DNA from: Rhodococcus triatomae BKS 15-14
Lineage (GTDB): Bacteria; Actinomycetota; Actinomycetes; Mycobacteriales; Mycobacteriaceae
NCBI GenBank assembly: GCA_000341795.1
Contig: AODO01000001.1
Location: forward strand, 124,001 to 188,000
DNA: 64,000 bases
Reading direction: 5' to 3'
Below the pieces are notes generated by a model. That model did not search any database, had not been told where the DNA came from, and saw only the letters and a program-made list of their open reading frames with translations. Both the position numbers and the translations under genes were made by a program. Shown piece by piece: positions 19,478 through 29,421 of this stretch. Each line of letters opens with the position of its first letter. Position 1 is the stretch's first letter.

Positions 19478-20417
19478 CGACCGGTGGCACGAACACACAC
19501 GGCACCGGTCGTGGATGTTCGGGATCGAGTGCGCCCAGCACGAATCCGGCCGCGACCGGTTCGCCCGCGATCGACAGGTGGTCGCCGTAGTCGCTGGCAC
19601 AGTGGTCCTGCAGGACGATGTTCGTGACGTTCGGGCCCTCTTCGTAGCCGCTGCTGTAGGGGATCACGATCTCGTCGTACCTGGTCATGATGTTGGTGTA
19701 GGTGATGCCCTGGTGGTAGACGCCGCCCGCGCGCAGGTCGGCGAGGGTCCGCGAGCCGGCAACCATCTGACCGCAGGCTCCGCACAACGGGGCCATCGCC
19801 GGACCTGCCACGTCGAGACCCGCGGTCCGGAACGCCGACAGGTTCGCGTCGAGTTCGATCGCGCCCGTGCCGTGCCACAGCGGGGCCAGCGAGATGTACT
19901 TGTCCACCTTCTCGGCGCCGCCGAGGAACTTCACCCAGTAGGTCGGCATGAGGGTGCCCTGGGAGTGTCCGACGAGATCGACCTTCTGCGCGCCGGTCGC
20001 GGCGAGCACCCTGTCGACGAAGGCGCCGAGCTGCGCCGCGCTCTCCTCGATGGGCTTCATTCCGCCGATCGCGCTGATCGGCCAGGGCAGTTCCTCGTGC
20101 GCGCCGTAGGTGAGGGCGAAGGCGCAGTAGCCCTCGTTCGCGAGCAGGGGCGCGTAGGTTGCCCAATTCGTCTGACGATTGCCCGCGGTGCCGTGCACGA
20201 GAATCACGGGATTCGGATGCTCGGGTGTCGGTCTGCAGGTCCAGTCGTTGGTCCCGGGGGCCGAGCCGCCGGGATTGGTCAGTTCGGGGACGACTCCGGC
20301 GAGAAACTGATACGGAACGGGAAGGGGGTCAGCACCCGCACTTCCCGATCCGGCGAATAGTGCCGCCACCCCCAGCAATGCTGCAACCACATTTCGAACG
20401 CGCACCACGCCCCCCAT
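19470..20417 (-). CDS. Secreted lipase/esterase (alpha/beta hydrolase)
   Basis: Exported lipase of 315 residues. A signal peptide (VVAALLGVAALFAGSGSAGA) ends at about residue 29. The mature domain has VILVHGTAGN with the oxyanion loop, the nucleophile elbow GHSQG, and paired cysteines (CGAC, DWTC) expected to form disulfides. The family is the class 2 type lipase common in Rhodococcus and Nocardia. The start could be ATG 20417 or a downstream GTG; both leave the signal peptide intact. Substrates are probably acylglycerols or other esters outside the cell. Confidence 0.88.
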   Translation of the reverse strand: MGGVVRVRNVVAALLGVAALFAGSGSAGADPLPVPYQFLAGVVPELTNPGGSAPGTNDWTCRPTPEHPNPVILVHGTAGNRQTNWATYAPLLANEGYCAFALTYGAHEELPWPISAIGGMKPIEESAAQLGAFVDRVLAATGAQKVDLVGHSQGTLMPTYWVKFLGGAEKVDKYISLAPLWHGTGAIELDANLSAFRTAGLDVAGPAMAPLCGACGQMVAGSRTLADLRAGGVYHQGITYTNIMTRYDEIVIPYSSGYEEGPNVTNIVLQDHCASDYGDHLSIAGEPVAAGFVLGALDPEHPRPVPCVFVPPVVG

Positions 20418-20498
20418 TTCCGGATCGTTGCCGCCTGTTCGCGCAGGCTAACAGCGCAGGCCGGCGCGAACAGGCGAAACGAACGAAAATCGGGCAGA

Positions 20499-20843
20499 TC
20501 AGTTTGCCTTGTTGTACAGTTCCGCAATTTCCGCGGAGATTCGACCGCGCGCCGACACCGGGTGGCCATTGCGACGCGCCCACTCGCGGATCGCGGCGCT
20601 CTGCTCGCGATCGACCGCGGCCCTGCCCTTTCCGGCCGCCGGGGCAGTCTTCCCGCGGCGGCGGCCGGTGCCGCGGCGCGCATGGGCAACCCACACCGCG
20701 AGCTGGTCGCGCAGCTTTTCGGCATTCTCGGAGGACAGGTCGATCTCGTAGGTCACGCCGTCCAGCGCGAATTCGACGGTTTCGTCGGCCGGCGACTCCT
20801 GATCCACGTCGTCGATCAGGGTGACCGTGACCTTCTTCGCCAT
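20499..20843 (-). CDS. lsr2: Nucleoid-associated xenogeneic silencer Lsr2
   Basis: H-NS-like protein of 114 residues that bridges AT-rich DNA and silences acquired genes. The N-terminal oligomerisation domain begins [12 protein letters not shown], a basic linker ([18 protein letters not shown]) follows, and the C-terminal DNA-binding domain holds the AT-hook-like RGR in SARGRISAE. The open frame reaches 20870, but MAKK at 20843 is the family start and has AAGGGA upstream. It lies downstream of lysS as in mycobacteria. Confidence 0.97.
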   Translation of the reverse strand: MAKKVTVTLIDDVDQESPADETVEFALDGVTYEIDLSSENAEKLRDQLAVWVAHARRGTGRRRGKTAPAAGKGRAAVDREQSAAIREWARRNGHPVSARGRISAEIAELYNKAN

Positions 20844-20906
20844 GAGTCGAGTTCCCTTCGAATTGAACACACCATTTCTTGAACCCCGGGAGTACCGGAT
20901 TCGGCG

Positions 20907-20934
20907 AGTCTACCCCCGGCAGGAGTATCTCGAA
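20907..20934 (-). promoter_or_regulatory. Candidate lsr2 promoter
   Basis: Read on the minus strand, TTCGAG and TAGACT are separated by 16 bases and lie 64 bases or more upstream of the lsr2 ATG. The local sequence is AT-richer than its neighbours. No experimental support. Confidence 0.35.
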
Positions 20935-20967
20935 TGGCGAGAATTCTGAGAAATTCGACTTATTCGA

Positions 20968-22479
20968 TCAACGCGAAGAAGGGCGCACAATCGGGAACAG
21001 GATGGTTTCGCGGATACCCAATCCGGTCAACGCCATCAGCAACCGGTCGATGCCCATGCCGGTACCGGTCGTCGGCGGCATGCCGTGCTCCATTGCCGCG
21101 AGGAACTCCTCGTCCAGCGCCATCGCCTCGTCGTCGCCCGCAGCCGCGAGACGCGCCTGGTCGACGAACCGCTCGCGCTGGATCACCGGGTCGACGAGTT
21201 CCGAGTAGCCGGTGGCCAATTCGAATCCGCGGACGTAGAGGTCCCACTTCTCGGTCACGCCGGGAAGCGAACGATGCTGCCTCGTCAGGGGGGAGGTCTC
21301 GACCGGGAAGTTCCGGACGAAGGTCGGCTCGTTCAGCTGGTCGCCGCACTGATGCTCCCACAGCTCCTCGACGAGCTTGCCGTGTCCGTAGCCCTTGTCC
21401 TTCGGGACCTCGAGGCCCACCCGGTCCGCGAGTGCGAGCAACTCGTCGACGGTGGTGTCGGGTGTCACCTCCACCCCGATGGCCGCGGACAGCGACGGGT
21501 ACATCTCCATCGTCTTCCACTCGCCGGACAGGTCGTATTCCGTGCCGTCGGCGAGCGTGACGACCTGTGTGCCGAGCGCGTTCTGCGCGACCTCCTGGAT
21601 CAACTCCCGGATCATGGTCGCGGAATCGTCGTACGTGCCGTAGGCCTCGTAGGTTTCGAGCATCGCGAATTCCGGCGAATGCGTGGAGTCGATGCCCTCA
21701 TTGCGGAAGTTGCGGTTGATCTCGAAGACCTTGTCGATTCCGCCGACCACGCACCGCTTGAGGAACAGCTCGGGAGCGATGCGCAGGTACAGGTCGATGT
21801 CGAGGGCGTTCGAGTGCGTGACGAACGGCCGCGCGGCGGCGCCGCCCGCGACGGTCTGCAGCATCGGGGTCTCGACCTCGAGGAAGCCGCGCCGCTCGAG
21901 CGCGTTGCGCAACTCCCGGACCACCGCGACCCGCTTGCGGGCCATCTCCCGGGCCTCCGGCCGCAGGATCAGGTCGACGTAGCGCTGCCGGACCCGGGAC
22001 TCCTCGTTCATCTCCTTGTGCGCGACGGGAAGCGGACGCAACGACTTCGCCGCCAGCTGCCAGGAGTCGGCCATCACGGACAGTTCGCCACGGCGGGAAC
22101 TGATCACCTCGCCGTGCACGAACACGAAGTCGCCGAGGTCGACGTCGGACTTCCATGCGGCCAGCGCGTCCTCGCCGACGTTCGCGAGCGACAGCATGGC
22201 CTGCAACTGGGTGCCGTCACCCTCCTGCAGCGTCGCGAAGCACAGCTTGCCGGTGTTGCGGACGAAGATGACACGGCCGGCGACGCCGACCTGCTGCCCG
22301 GTGGCGGTGTCGGGTTCGAGATCGGGGTGCGCGGCGCGAACCTCGGCGAGCGAGTGGGTCCGGGGCACCGACACCGGGTACGCCTCGAGTCCCTCGGCCA
22401 GGATCCGCTCACGCTTCTCCCGGCGGATGCGCAACTGCTCGGGGGTGTCGTCTACTGGCTGGGCGGGTGCGTCACTCAC
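20968..22479 (-). CDS. lysS: Lysyl-tRNA synthetase, class II
   Basis: Class II LysRS of 503 residues that charges tRNA-Lys. An N-terminal OB-fold anticodon domain ([20 protein letters not shown]) precedes the catalytic core with motif 2 ([14 protein letters not shown]) and motif 3 ([13 protein letters not shown] near the C-terminus). Length is normal. It ends 124 bases upstream of lsr2 on the same strand. Confidence 0.97.
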   Translation of the reverse strand: MSDAPAQPVDDTPEQLRIRREKRERILAEGLEAYPVSVPRTHSLAEVRAAHPDLEPDTATGQQVGVAGRVIFVRNTGKLCFATLQEGDGTQLQAMLSLANVGEDALAAWKSDVDLGDFVFVHGEVISSRRGELSVMADSWQLAAKSLRPLPVAHKEMNEESRVRQRYVDLILRPEAREMARKRVAVVRELRNALERRGFLEVETPMLQTVAGGAAARPFVTHSNALDIDLYLRIAPELFLKRCVVGGIDKVFEINRNFRNEGIDSTHSPEFAMLETYEAYGTYDDSATMIRELIQEVAQNALGTQVVTLADGTEYDLSGEWKTMEMYPSLSAAIGVEVTPDTTVDELLALADRVGLEVPKDKGYGHGKLVEELWEHQCGDQLNEPTFVRNFPVETSPLTRQHRSLPGVTEKWDLYVRGFELATGYSELVDPVIQRERFVDQARLAAAGDDEAMALDEEFLAAMEHGMPPTTGTGMGIDRLLMALTGLGIRETILFPIVRPSSR

Positions 22480-22566
22480 GGGCTACAAGACTATAGGGCG
22501 GCAACCACGGTGCGGTTACAGGCCTGCAGCCGCCGCGCGCCAGCGGGGCCGCGCGGCGGAGCCGAG

Positions 22567-23823
22567 TCACGAGACCGAGACCGAGCCGTCGGGGCGGACG
22601 GTCACCTCGGCCGCCGATGCCGCGGCGAGATCGATGCGCTGCCAGCCGCCCTGCGGTCCCGACTTGTCGAGCGGATAGCCGGAGTCCGTCGCGGTCTGCG
22701 CAAGCACCTGCAGACGCTGCGCGTCGGTCAGATCGGGGAAGACGCCGCGCAGCAGGGCCGCGGCCTCCGCGGGCACCTCGATCGGCACGCCCGGCGCCCC
22801 GACCCGGTCGAAGCCGTATGTCATCCGCTCGCGGTACACGCGGGTGGCCTCGTCGGTCGGCAGGTAGGCGGTGTCGTCGGCGATCACCTCGGTCAGCGGC
22901 CGCCCGGTCTCACGTTCGAGAACGGCGCGCAGTTCGTCCCCCGCCTCGTCGACCAGACGCGCGAACTCCGGGTCGGCGAGCCGGTCCGCGGCCGCGGCGG
23001 TACCGAGCATGCGGCCGCTGATCACGTCGAGCGGGTAGTGCACGCCGAGCACGATCCGGCTGTTGCCGACCTCGGAGGCGCGCGTCAGGATCTGCGGCGC
23101 CAGCTCGGGCACCATGGTCGCGAGCAGTGATGCCGTCAGGTACGCACCCGAGGTGTGACCGGACGGGTAGGAGCCGCTCGTCTCGACGGAGGAGTGCACG
23201 GTGCCGCGCTCGTCGTCGTGTCGGACGATGTGTGCGGGGTCGACGACGAACGGGCGCGGGTTGTCGTAGACCTCCTTCTCGATCAACGACGAGTTGATCA
23301 GGCCGCCGGAGCGCGACAGGTAGCCGCCGATCAGCGCCTTCACCTTGGGGAGCCGGCCGCCCTCGTATGCGCTCAGGAACGCCGCGCCGAGGTGCTCGCC
23401 GAGCGAGTCCGCGAGCGAGATCTCCCGGTTCTCGTAGTTGTCGAAGATCGCCCGCGCGACGGTGCGTGCGTCGGCCGAGTTGTTGATCTCGACGACGGTC
23501 TGCAGGTTCTTCGCGATGATGTCGGGCCGTTCGGCACGCAGTTGGGTGAAGCCGTCCATCAACGCGATGTACGTGCCGCGAGCCGGTAGGTCCGACGGGT
23601 AGAGCCGGGCCAGCTGGTCGATCCCGTACCCGTCTGCCGGCAGGCCGAGCGCGGATTCGATCGCGGCGGCGGCACCGTCCTGGATCTGCGCGGCCAACGA
23701 GTCGGCAGGGGCCTGCGCGGAGGCGACACCGGTTGCGGCGAACGGCCCTCCGAAGACTGTCACGGCCAGGGCGGCGGCGAGGGCGGGCCGGTGAACCCGG
23801 CGGGCACGTCCGGTCAGACGCAT
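22567..23823 (-). CDS. Secreted PAP2-family acid phosphatase
   Basis: Exported phosphatase of 418 residues. A signal peptide (RPALAAALAVTVFGGPFAATGVASA is too long to need quoting in full: hydrophobic residues 12-35, cleavage near ASA-QA) leads to a vanadium-haloperoxidase-like PAP2 domain. All three phosphatase motifs are present: KEVYDNPRP (KX6RP), GSYPSGHTSG (PSGH) and SRIVLGVHYPLD (SRX5HX3D). This order fits class A non-specific acid phosphatases. Start ATG 23823 has AGGAGA upstream. It lies between lysS and the rhodanese gene and has no obvious operon partner. Confidence 0.9.
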   Translation of the reverse strand: MRLTGRARRVHRPALAAALAVTVFGGPFAATGVASAQAPADSLAAQIQDGAAAAIESALGLPADGYGIDQLARLYPSDLPARGTYIALMDGFTQLRAERPDIIAKNLQTVVEINNSADARTVARAIFDNYENREISLADSLGEHLGAAFLSAYEGGRLPKVKALIGGYLSRSGGLINSSLIEKEVYDNPRPFVVDPAHIVRHDDERGTVHSSVETSGSYPSGHTSGAYLTASLLATMVPELAPQILTRASEVGNSRIVLGVHYPLDVISGRMLGTAAAADRLADPEFARLVDEAGDELRAVLERETGRPLTEVIADDTAYLPTDEATRVYRERMTYGFDRVGAPGVPIEVPAEAAALLRGVFPDLTDAQRLQVLAQTATDSGYPLDKSGPQGGWQRIDLAAASAAEVTVRPDGSVSVS

Positions 23824-23951
23824 GGATTCGGTCTCCTGCACTGGGTTGGCGGGCGCCGCGCGCAGGGCATCGCAGCGCAGCACCGCATGGTGGTACGCGA
23901 GACCTTAGCCGGGGTGATTCACCGATCACCTGTACAGGCGGTGAACAGATT

Positions 23952-23967
23952 CTGAACCGGTGTTCAG
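23952..23967 (-). terminator. Short hairpin at the end of the rhodanese gene
   Basis: CTGAAC-CGGT-GTTCAG is a 6-bp stem with a 4-base loop that includes the rhodanese stop codon. It could end the cysteine dioxygenase-rhodanese transcript, but is short. Confidence 0.3.
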
Positions 23968-24386
23968 TGCGCGGAGACGGTCGCCAGTTCTCGGGTGCAG
24001 TGCTGCTGACCGATCAGGGCGCCGAGCAGCCCGGCGGCCCGCAGTGCCTGGTAGCCGCCGACGAGATCGGTCGCGCGGTGCAGGCCGAGCTGACGGAGGG
24101 ACGCCGCAGCGAGGCTCGAGGTGTAGCCCTCGGAGCACACGATGACCCACTCGACGTCGTGATCGACGGCGAGCGCGAGGTGCGCGCTGCTGGTGGGATC
24201 CACCCGCCATTCCAGGACGTTCCGCTCGATGGCGAGCGCGCCGGGGAGTGTGCCCTCCCGCTCGCGCTGAGCCTGGGGCCGGATGTCGACGAAGACGGCG
24301 CCGCGGCGGACGGCGTCGGCCACCTCGAAGACGTACATGCGATCGATACGGGAGCGGGCGTCGTCGAGCATTTCGTCGATGGTCAT
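23964..24386 (-). CDS. Rhodanese-domain protein
   Basis: Single-domain rhodanese of 140 residues; it transfers or carries sulfane sulfur. The active-site loop is CSEGYTSS, with the catalytic cysteine about two thirds along, and VFVDIRPQAQREREGTLPGA is the typical N-terminal strand-loop. Its ATG overlaps the stop of the cysteine dioxygenase gene (ATGA). The pairing is common in actinobacteria and fits a role in handling sulfur during cysteine breakdown. Confidence 0.9.
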   Translation of the reverse strand: MTIDEMLDDARSRIDRMYVFEVADAVRRGAVFVDIRPQAQREREGTLPGALAIERNVLEWRVDPTSSAHLALAVDHDVEWVIVCSEGYTSSLAAASLRQLGLHRATDLVGGYQALRAAGLLGALIGQQHCTRELATVSAH

Positions 24387-24940
24387 GCCGAGAGCCCTTC
24401 GGGAAGATCGGTCAGTGTGGTGCGGGTCCGTCGCAGGCTGCCCTGGTCGGTGATCTCGTAGTACGACATCGCGGTGAGTGGTGGCGAGTAGGCGTGCACG
24501 CTGAGCGTCGGCTCCCCGAGGCCCGCGCTGGTGTCGGGCGCCTGCACGACGTCGTGCACCCAGCCGAGCGGGAACGACGCCTGATCCCCCGCCGTCAGCG
24601 TGCGGTACTTCAGTTCGCTTCCGCCCCAGCGATATTCGGCGAGCGTTCCACTGAGAACGGTGAGCGCACCGAGGGAACCCGCGTGATCGTGCAGTTCGGT
24701 GGACTCACCGGGCACCCAGCTGATCAGCCAGACGTCGACGTCGTCGTCGGCGTGCAGACGCGACGACCAACGCGCCGCCGTCGGCCACTCGCCGCCGGGG
24801 ACGAGGTGTTCGAATCGGCCGTCGAGGACGTCCTGCGCACCCTGATCGGTGATGCGCAGCAGGTCGGCGGGCCGCAGGCGGGTCGGTGACACCGTGGGAC
24901 GCACGGGACGGGACCCGGAAATGACAGGTGTGGAAAGCAT
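24383..24940 (-). CDS. Cysteine dioxygenase (type I, cupin)
   Basis: Non-haem iron cupin of 185 residues that oxidises cysteine to cysteine sulfinate. The metal-binding HDH motif is in ELHDHAGSLGALTVLSG and the third histidine in LGWVHDVV. The length matches bacterial cysteine dioxygenases. Start ATG 24940 has GGAG eight bases upstream. It is coupled by ATGA to the rhodanese gene. A short peptide frame with two adjacent Cys codons and a set of alternative hairpins lie upstream, suggesting control by cysteine supply. Confidence 0.88.
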   Translation of the reverse strand: MLSTPVISGSRPVRPTVSPTRLRPADLLRITDQGAQDVLDGRFEHLVPGGEWPTAARWSSRLHADDDVDVWLISWVPGESTELHDHAGSLGALTVLSGTLAEYRWGGSELKYRTLTAGDQASFPLGWVHDVVQAPDTSAGLGEPTLSVHAYSPPLTAMSYYEITDQGSLRRTRTTLTDLPEGLSA

Positions 24941-24964
24941 GGAAACGGCTCCAGGAGGTGAAAT

Positions 24965-25017
24965 CGTTCGAGGGCGTGGACGTGCCTCGAACGGGTCGAG
25001 GCTGGGTCAGCCTCGAC
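24965..25017 (-). promoter_or_regulatory. Candidate attenuator: mutually exclusive hairpins before cysteine dioxygenase
   Basis: Four segments can pair in alternative ways. Segment 1 (25008-25017, GTCGAGGCTG) pairs with segment 2 (24995-25004, CAGCCTCGAC) over 10 bp. Segment 3 (24985-24993, CGTTCGAGG) pairs with segment 4 (24965-24973) over 9 bp. Segments 2 and 3 can instead pair as GCCTCGA/TCGAGGC. Segment 1 begins inside the second Cys codon of the upstream peptide. No T-tract follows, so translational control or Rho access is more likely than intrinsic termination. Confidence 0.55.
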
Positions 25018-25036
25018 AACACTCCTGAGCAACCAT
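25007..25036 (-). CDS. Leader peptide with tandem Cys codons (MVAQECCRG)
   Basis: Short frame of nine codons starting at ATG 25036 and ending at TGA 25007-25009; an in-frame GTG four codons earlier is an alternative. Two adjacent TGT codons fall at 25016-25021, directly before the hairpin set that precedes cysteine dioxygenase. Leaderless cysteine-codon leader ORFs acting as attenuators are known in mycobacteria. No Shine-Dalgarno is evident, so translation would probably be leaderless. Expression is unproven. Confidence 0.5.
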   Translation of the reverse strand: MVAQECCRG

Positions 25037-25101
25037 GCGAGCAATCACGCCGACCAGTGTGACACAGAATCTTCGATCGGCAAAGGGTCGGGCGCGCCGG
25101 C

Positions 25102-25917
25102 TCACACCACCGGGGCGCGCTTGGTGGCCCGCCGGGCCTGGTTGCGCTCGTACACGATGCGCAACCCCTCCAGCGCAAGATGCCTCTCGATGTGCGCGAT
25201 GGTCTCGGACTCCGGCATCACCAGCGGAGCACTGTCCCCGGTCGCGAGGACCGTCACGTCGGCCCCGGCGAACGCGGGCAGTTCGGTCCGCACCCGGCGC
25301 ACCAATCCGTCGACGAGACCGGCGAATCCGAACACCGCCCCGGACTGCATGCACTCGACGCTGTTCTTTCCGACCGCGGCGCGCGGACGCACCAGCTCGA
25401 ACTGACGCAGTGCGGCCGAATGCGAGGCGAGCGCGTCGGTGGACGTCTCCAGCCCCGGCGCGATCGCACCCCCGAGGAACTCGCCCTTCGCCGACACGAC
25501 GTCGACGCACGTGGCGACACCGAAGTCGACGACGATGCATGGACCGCCGTAGAGATGGTGCGCGGCAAGACTGTTCACGATCCGGTCGGCGCCGACTTCC
25601 TTCGGATTGTCGACGAGCAGCGGAACTCCGGTGCGCACCCCCGGCTCGACCACCACGTGCGGGACGTGGCCCCAGTACCGGCTGAGCATGACGCGCAGTT
25701 CACGCAGGACGGACGGCACCGTCGACAGCGCCGACACCCCGGTGATCGTGTCGACTCGTGATCCGAGCAGCCCGCGGAGCAGCAGCGCCAGTTCGTCGGC
25801 CGTCATCCGCGGATCGGTGCGCATGCGCCAGTCCTGTTCCAGCCGAGCGTTGTCCCCTGTTCCGGTGAACACCCCGAGCGAGATGGTGGTGTTGCGGACG
25901 TCGACCGCAAGCAGCAC
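25102..25917 (-). CDS. coaX: Type III pantothenate kinase
   Basis: CoaX of 271 residues, first step of CoA synthesis from pantothenate (ATP + pantothenate to 4-phosphopantothenate). It begins [17 protein letters not shown], the ASKHA phosphate-binding strand, and has [13 protein letters not shown] and [13 protein letters not shown] typical of the family. GTG 25917 was chosen because it begins two bases after the panD stop; the open frame extends further upstream through panD. It is the last gene of the panC-panD-coaX set. Confidence 0.95.
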   Translation of the reverse strand: MLLAVDVRNTTISLGVFTGTGDNARLEQDWRMRTDPRMTADELALLLRGLLGSRVDTITGVSALSTVPSVLRELRVMLSRYWGHVPHVVVEPGVRTGVPLLVDNPKEVGADRIVNSLAAHHLYGGPCIVVDFGVATCVDVVSAKGEFLGGAIAPGLETSTDALASHSAALRQFELVRPRAAVGKNSVECMQSGAVFGFAGLVDGLVRRVRTELPAFAGADVTVLATGDSAPLVMPESETIAHIERHLALEGLRIVYERNQARRATKRAPVV

Positions 25918-25919
25918 TG

Positions 25920-26360
25920 TTACACCAGCGCCGAGGTGTTCTCGAGCGTGCTCAGCATCCGGGGCGTGATCAGACCGGAGCCCTCCGGCGCGTGTGCCGG
26001 ATCGGAGCCGAGCTCGACCTGCTTGTTCTCCGCGTCGACGAACACCACGCGCGGGTTGTACTCCCGGCACTCCTCCTCGTTCATCACGCCGTAGGCGATG
26101 AGGATGACCAGGTCACCGGGATTGACGAGATGCGCTGCAGCACCGTTGATCCCGATCACACCGGTACCCCGCTCGCCGGCGATGACGTAGGTCTCGAGGC
26201 GGGCACCGTTGTCGATGTCCACGATGCACACCTGCTCACCCTCGAGGAGGTCGGCGGCGTCCATCAGGTCTTGGTCGACGGTGACCGAACCGACGTAGTG
26301 CAGGTCGGCGTGGGTCACGGTGGCGCGGTGGATCTTGGACTTCATCATCGTGCGAAACAT
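25920..26360 (-). CDS. panD: Aspartate 1-decarboxylase
   Basis: Pyruvoyl enzyme of 146 residues that makes beta-alanine from aspartate for pantothenate. [20 protein letters not shown] is the canonical opening, and self-cleavage should occur at Gly-Ser in HYVGSVTVD (about residues 24-25). The C-terminal extension after about residue 120 resembles mycobacterial PanD. It lies 18 bases after panC and two bases before coaX. Confidence 0.97.
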   Translation of the reverse strand: MFRTMMKSKIHRATVTHADLHYVGSVTVDQDLMDAADLLEGEQVCIVDIDNGARLETYVIAGERGTGVIGINGAAAHLVNPGDLVILIAYGVMNEEECREYNPRVVFVDAENKQVELGSDPAHAPEGSGLITPRMLSTLENTSALV

Positions 26361-26378
26361 GTACTGCCCCTTACGGTT

Positions 26379-27308
26379 CTAGCGAACGATCTGATCGTCG
26401 ACGGCGGAGGTCGAGAGGACTGCGGGATCCTCGTCCCGCTCGAGGAATCCGGTGCCGACGGCGACACCGACGTTGTCGATGAGCCGGGTGGAACCCACCC
26501 GGACCGCGACCAGCAGGCGCCCGTCACCCCGCTCCGGGGCCGGACCGAGATCGACGCCGCGCACCTCGAGGTAGTCGACGACGATCTCAGGAGTGGTGGC
26601 GAGCACCTCGCGAGCGGTCGCGAGGATCGCCTCGGGCCCACCCGCCGCGGCGTGGGCGCCCGCGACGAGAGCCGCGGAAATCGTTGCGGCCGCGGTGCGC
26701 TGAGCCTCGTCGAGGTAGCGGTTCCGCGACGACAACGCGAGTCCGTCCTGCTCCCGGACGGTCGGCACGCCACGGATCTCGACGTCGAAGTTCAGATCAC
26801 GGACCATCTGCCGGATCAGCGTCAGCTGCTGGTAGTCCTTCTCACCGAAGTACGCGGTGTTCGGAGCGACGATCTGCAGCAGCTTGGCGACCACGGTGAG
26901 CATCCCGGCGAAGTGGGTCGGCCGGCTGCCGCCCTCCAGCTCCGCGCCGAGCGGTCCGGGCTGCACCGTGGTACGCGGGCCGTTCGGGTACATCGCCGAC
27001 GCGCTGGGCGCGAACACGAGTTCCACCCCTTCGCCACGCAGCAGCTCGATGTCCGCGTCCAGCGTCCGCGGGTAGGCGTCGAGATCCTCGCCCGCCGCGA
27101 ACTGCAGCGGATTGACGAAGATGGAGACCACGACGACCGCTCCCCGCAACTTCGCCTGCCGCACCAGTTCGATGTGCCCGGCGTGCAGCGCACCCATCGT
27201 GGGGACCAGCGCCACCTGCCGCCCCACACCGCGCAGGGCACGCGTGACCCGGGTCAGCTCCGCGGGTTCGTGGTGCACGGTCAGCTCACCGCGCGAGTAG
27301 CCGTTCAC
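26379..27308 (-). CDS. panC: Pantothenate synthetase (pantoate-beta-alanine ligase)
   Basis: ATP-dependent ligase of 309 residues joining pantoate and beta-alanine. It has the nucleotidyltransferase motif [10 protein letters not shown] (HIGH-like), SIFVNPLQF, and [18 protein letters not shown]. Its start overlaps the stop of the upstream Rossmann protein gene (ATGA). With panD and coaX it forms the pantothenate to CoA entry operon. Confidence 0.97.
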   Translation of the reverse strand: MNGYSRGELTVHHEPAELTRVTRALRGVGRQVALVPTMGALHAGHIELVRQAKLRGAVVVVSIFVNPLQFAAGEDLDAYPRTLDADIELLRGEGVELVFAPSASAMYPNGPRTTVQPGPLGAELEGGSRPTHFAGMLTVVAKLLQIVAPNTAYFGEKDYQQLTLIRQMVRDLNFDVEIRGVPTVREQDGLALSSRNRYLDEAQRTAAATISAALVAGAHAAAGGPEAILATAREVLATTPEIVVDYLEVRGVDLGPAPERGDGRLLVAVRVGSTRLIDNVGVAVGTGFLERDEDPAVLSTSAVDDQIVR

Positions 27309-28246
27309 GATTGGTCCTCCAGGATCTCGATCAGCGCCGGGTCTGCTCCGGCGATCTGCGCCGACCGCAGCGACAACGCGCGGTAGCCGGCGGCAAGCTG
27401 TGGGTCCACCTCACCGAGTACCCGCAGGTGGGTGGCGACGGCGGCTCGATCGCCGCGTGCCACGGGTCCGGTCAGGGCGGCGGGGCCGCGGCGCAACGCG
27501 TTGTCCAGCGCGGCGGACAACAGCGGCGCCAGTACCCGCTCCGCCACCCCGCCGGGAGCGGCGTCCACGGCCTGCTGGCCGAACAACTCGTCGCCGGACA
27601 GTGCGACGCGCAGGGCCGCGACGGCATCGGTGACGAGGGTGACGAGATGGTTGCTCCCGTGCGCGAGCGCCGCATGGTAGAGCGGACGAACCTCCTCGCG
27701 CACCCGGACGGGTTCGCCGCCGATCTCGAGCACGAGCGCCTGGGCGATCGCGTAGCCGACCTCGTCGTCGGCGGTGATGCCGAAGCAGCTCGACGCGAGC
27801 CTGCTGACATCCTCGTCGTGACCGGTGAACGTCATCGCGGGATGAATGGCCAGCGGGACGGCACCGAGTGCGGTGAGCGGCTCCAGGACGGCGATGCCGT
27901 TCGCTCCGGACGTGTGCACGACGATCGTTCCGGGGCGCAACGAGGCGGTGGCGGCGAGGCCTCGTACAAGATCCGCGAGCTCGGAATCGGGTACCGCGAG
28001 AATCAGGAGCTCACACCGCGACGCGACGTCGACGGCGGGCAGGATCTGCGTGTCGGGAAGGCGCTGCTCAGCGCGTCGCACCGATGCCTCGGAGACGGCG
28101 GAGCACGCCACGACCAGGTGGCCGACGCGTTCGAGGGCTGCACCGAGCGCGGTGCCGACGCGTCCCGCCGAGACGATTCCCACCGTCAGTCGTGCGGGCG
28201 CCGGGTCCGAAAAGGACCCACCTCGAGTGATCTCGGATGAGGTCAC
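27305..28246 (-). CDS. Rossmann/DUF2520 protein (Rv3603c-type), pantothenate operon
   Basis: Protein of 313 residues with an N-terminal NAD(P)-binding fold ([19 protein letters not shown]) and a helical DUF2520 C-terminal domain, related to NADP oxidoreductases coenzyme F420-dependent family and pyrroline-5-carboxylate reductases. GTG 28246 is preferred because AGAGGA lies four to six bases before it; an ATG at 28279 is the alternative. It overlaps panC (ATGA), the same arrangement as Rv3603c-panC in M. tuberculosis. A role as ketopantoate reductase or another oxidoreductase is possible but unproven. Confidence 0.8.
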   Translation of the reverse strand: MTSSEITRGGSFSDPAPARLTVGIVSAGRVGTALGAALERVGHLVVACSAVSEASVRRAEQRLPDTQILPAVDVASRCELLILAVPDSELADLVRGLAATASLRPGTIVVHTSGANGIAVLEPLTALGAVPLAIHPAMTFTGHDEDVSRLASSCFGITADDEVGYAIAQALVLEIGGEPVRVREEVRPLYHAALAHGSNHLVTLVTDAVAALRVALSGDELFGQQAVDAAPGGVAERVLAPLLSAALDNALRRGPAALTGPVARGDRAAVATHLRVLGEVDPQLAAGYRALSLRSAQIAGADPALIEILEDQS

Positions 28247-28356
28247 CGTTGTTCCTCTCAGTTCGTTCCAGTCCCGCATCGCGGGTACCGGACGTTCACA
28301 GCGAGGATAGTCGGCCGCTCCAGCGTGCCGCCACGGTCGAAACAGTGATCTACGGC

Positions 28357-29352
28357 TCACTCACGGCGACGGCGGCCCTGTCGCGGGCTGTCCCCGTCAC
28401 CTTCCTCGACCTTCATGTTCGCCAGGATCTCGGCGACCGTGAGCCCGGTGGCGTGCGCGCCGCCGTCGTCCTCGTCGACCTCTGCCGCGCGCCGCCGCGC
28501 ACGCCGGGACGTCGGCGCCGACTCCTCCGACGCGGGTTCCTCGTCGACCGACGACTCGTCGGGTACGTGCTGCTCATCGGCGTCGGCGACCCACTCGGCC
28601 TGCTGCGGCGAGCCGAACCCGGCTGCCTGTCGCGGTACGTCCGGCGCGCCCGCCCAGGTGGTCGGCGCGTCGGGCCCGCGCCAGGTCGGGGCGTCGGGCG
28701 CTCCGTCTGCGGCGACCGGCGCGGGCGTCGGCCCGCTGGCGCCGCCGTCCTCGGGCACCACGTCCACCTCCGCCGTCACCGGCTCGTCGTCCGGCGAGGC
28801 GAACGTCGGACCCGACCCTGGGTCGGCATAGGCGGGATTCGGGGCGAACGGCGAGCCGCCGGGTCGGCGGGACGGGCCGGGCCCGAGCTCGCCGCGGCGC
28901 GCGGCGTCGGATTCGAGGGCGACGCGGTCCTCCGGGAGCCTCCCCTCGAACAGCACTTCGAGACTTCCCCGCAGCGCCGCGAGTTCGGCCCGCAGGGCGG
29001 CGATCTCCGCGGCATCGAGGCTGGTCTCACTCCGCACCCGCGCCTCGACGCCGGCCTCGTACTCGCGCCGGGCGGTGACCTCGCGTTCGAGCTGCAGCTC
29101 GTACACCGTCTGGAGATCGCGGATCTTCGCCTTGTCCGCGGCGGACTCACGGCGGTACTTCGTCATCGCGATGGCCCCGACGACGGCAGCCCACAGCGCC
29201 GCGACCAGACCGATCCGCAGGATCTGCACGCTGTCGCCGAAGATCAGGAACAGGCTGGCGACGACCGCCAACACCACGAGGCCAGCCACGATGACCTGGC
29301 TCGCGCTGCGCCTGTTCCTCCGAATCGAACCCGCGCGACCAGAAAACGTCAT
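28357..29352 (-). CDS. Two-helix membrane protein with disordered acidic tail (Rv3604c-type)
   Basis: Protein of 331 residues: a short basic N-terminus, two transmembrane helices (VIVAGLVVLAVVASLFLIFG and ILRIGLVAALWAAVVGAIAM), a coiled-coil region of about 70 residues (KIRDLQTVYELQLEREVTAR), then a long Pro/Ala/Glu-rich tail ending in a basic cluster. It corresponds by position and make-up to Rv3604c and the actinobacterial DUF6779 group. Function unknown. GTG 29373 is an alternative start. It lies between the DUF3180 gene and the DUF2520 gene, all leftward. Confidence 0.75.
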   Translation of the reverse strand: MTFSGRAGSIRRNRRSASQVIVAGLVVLAVVASLFLIFGDSVQILRIGLVAALWAAVVGAIAMTKYRRESAADKAKIRDLQTVYELQLEREVTARREYEAGVEARVRSETSLDAAEIAALRAELAALRGSLEVLFEGRLPEDRVALESDAARRGELGPGPSRRPGGSPFAPNPAYADPGSGPTFASPDDEPVTAEVDVVPEDGGASGPTPAPVAADGAPDAPTWRGPDAPTTWAGAPDVPRQAAGFGSPQQAEWVADADEQHVPDESSVDEEPASEESAPTSRRARRRAAEVDEDDGGAHATGLTVAEILANMKVEEGDGDSPRQGRRRRE

Positions 29353-29421
29353 GAAGCCCAGGATAGCCGCCACCGGCCGGGACTCCGGGAGGCCGAGGAG
29401 GCGGTGTCCGGCCGGGTCGAG

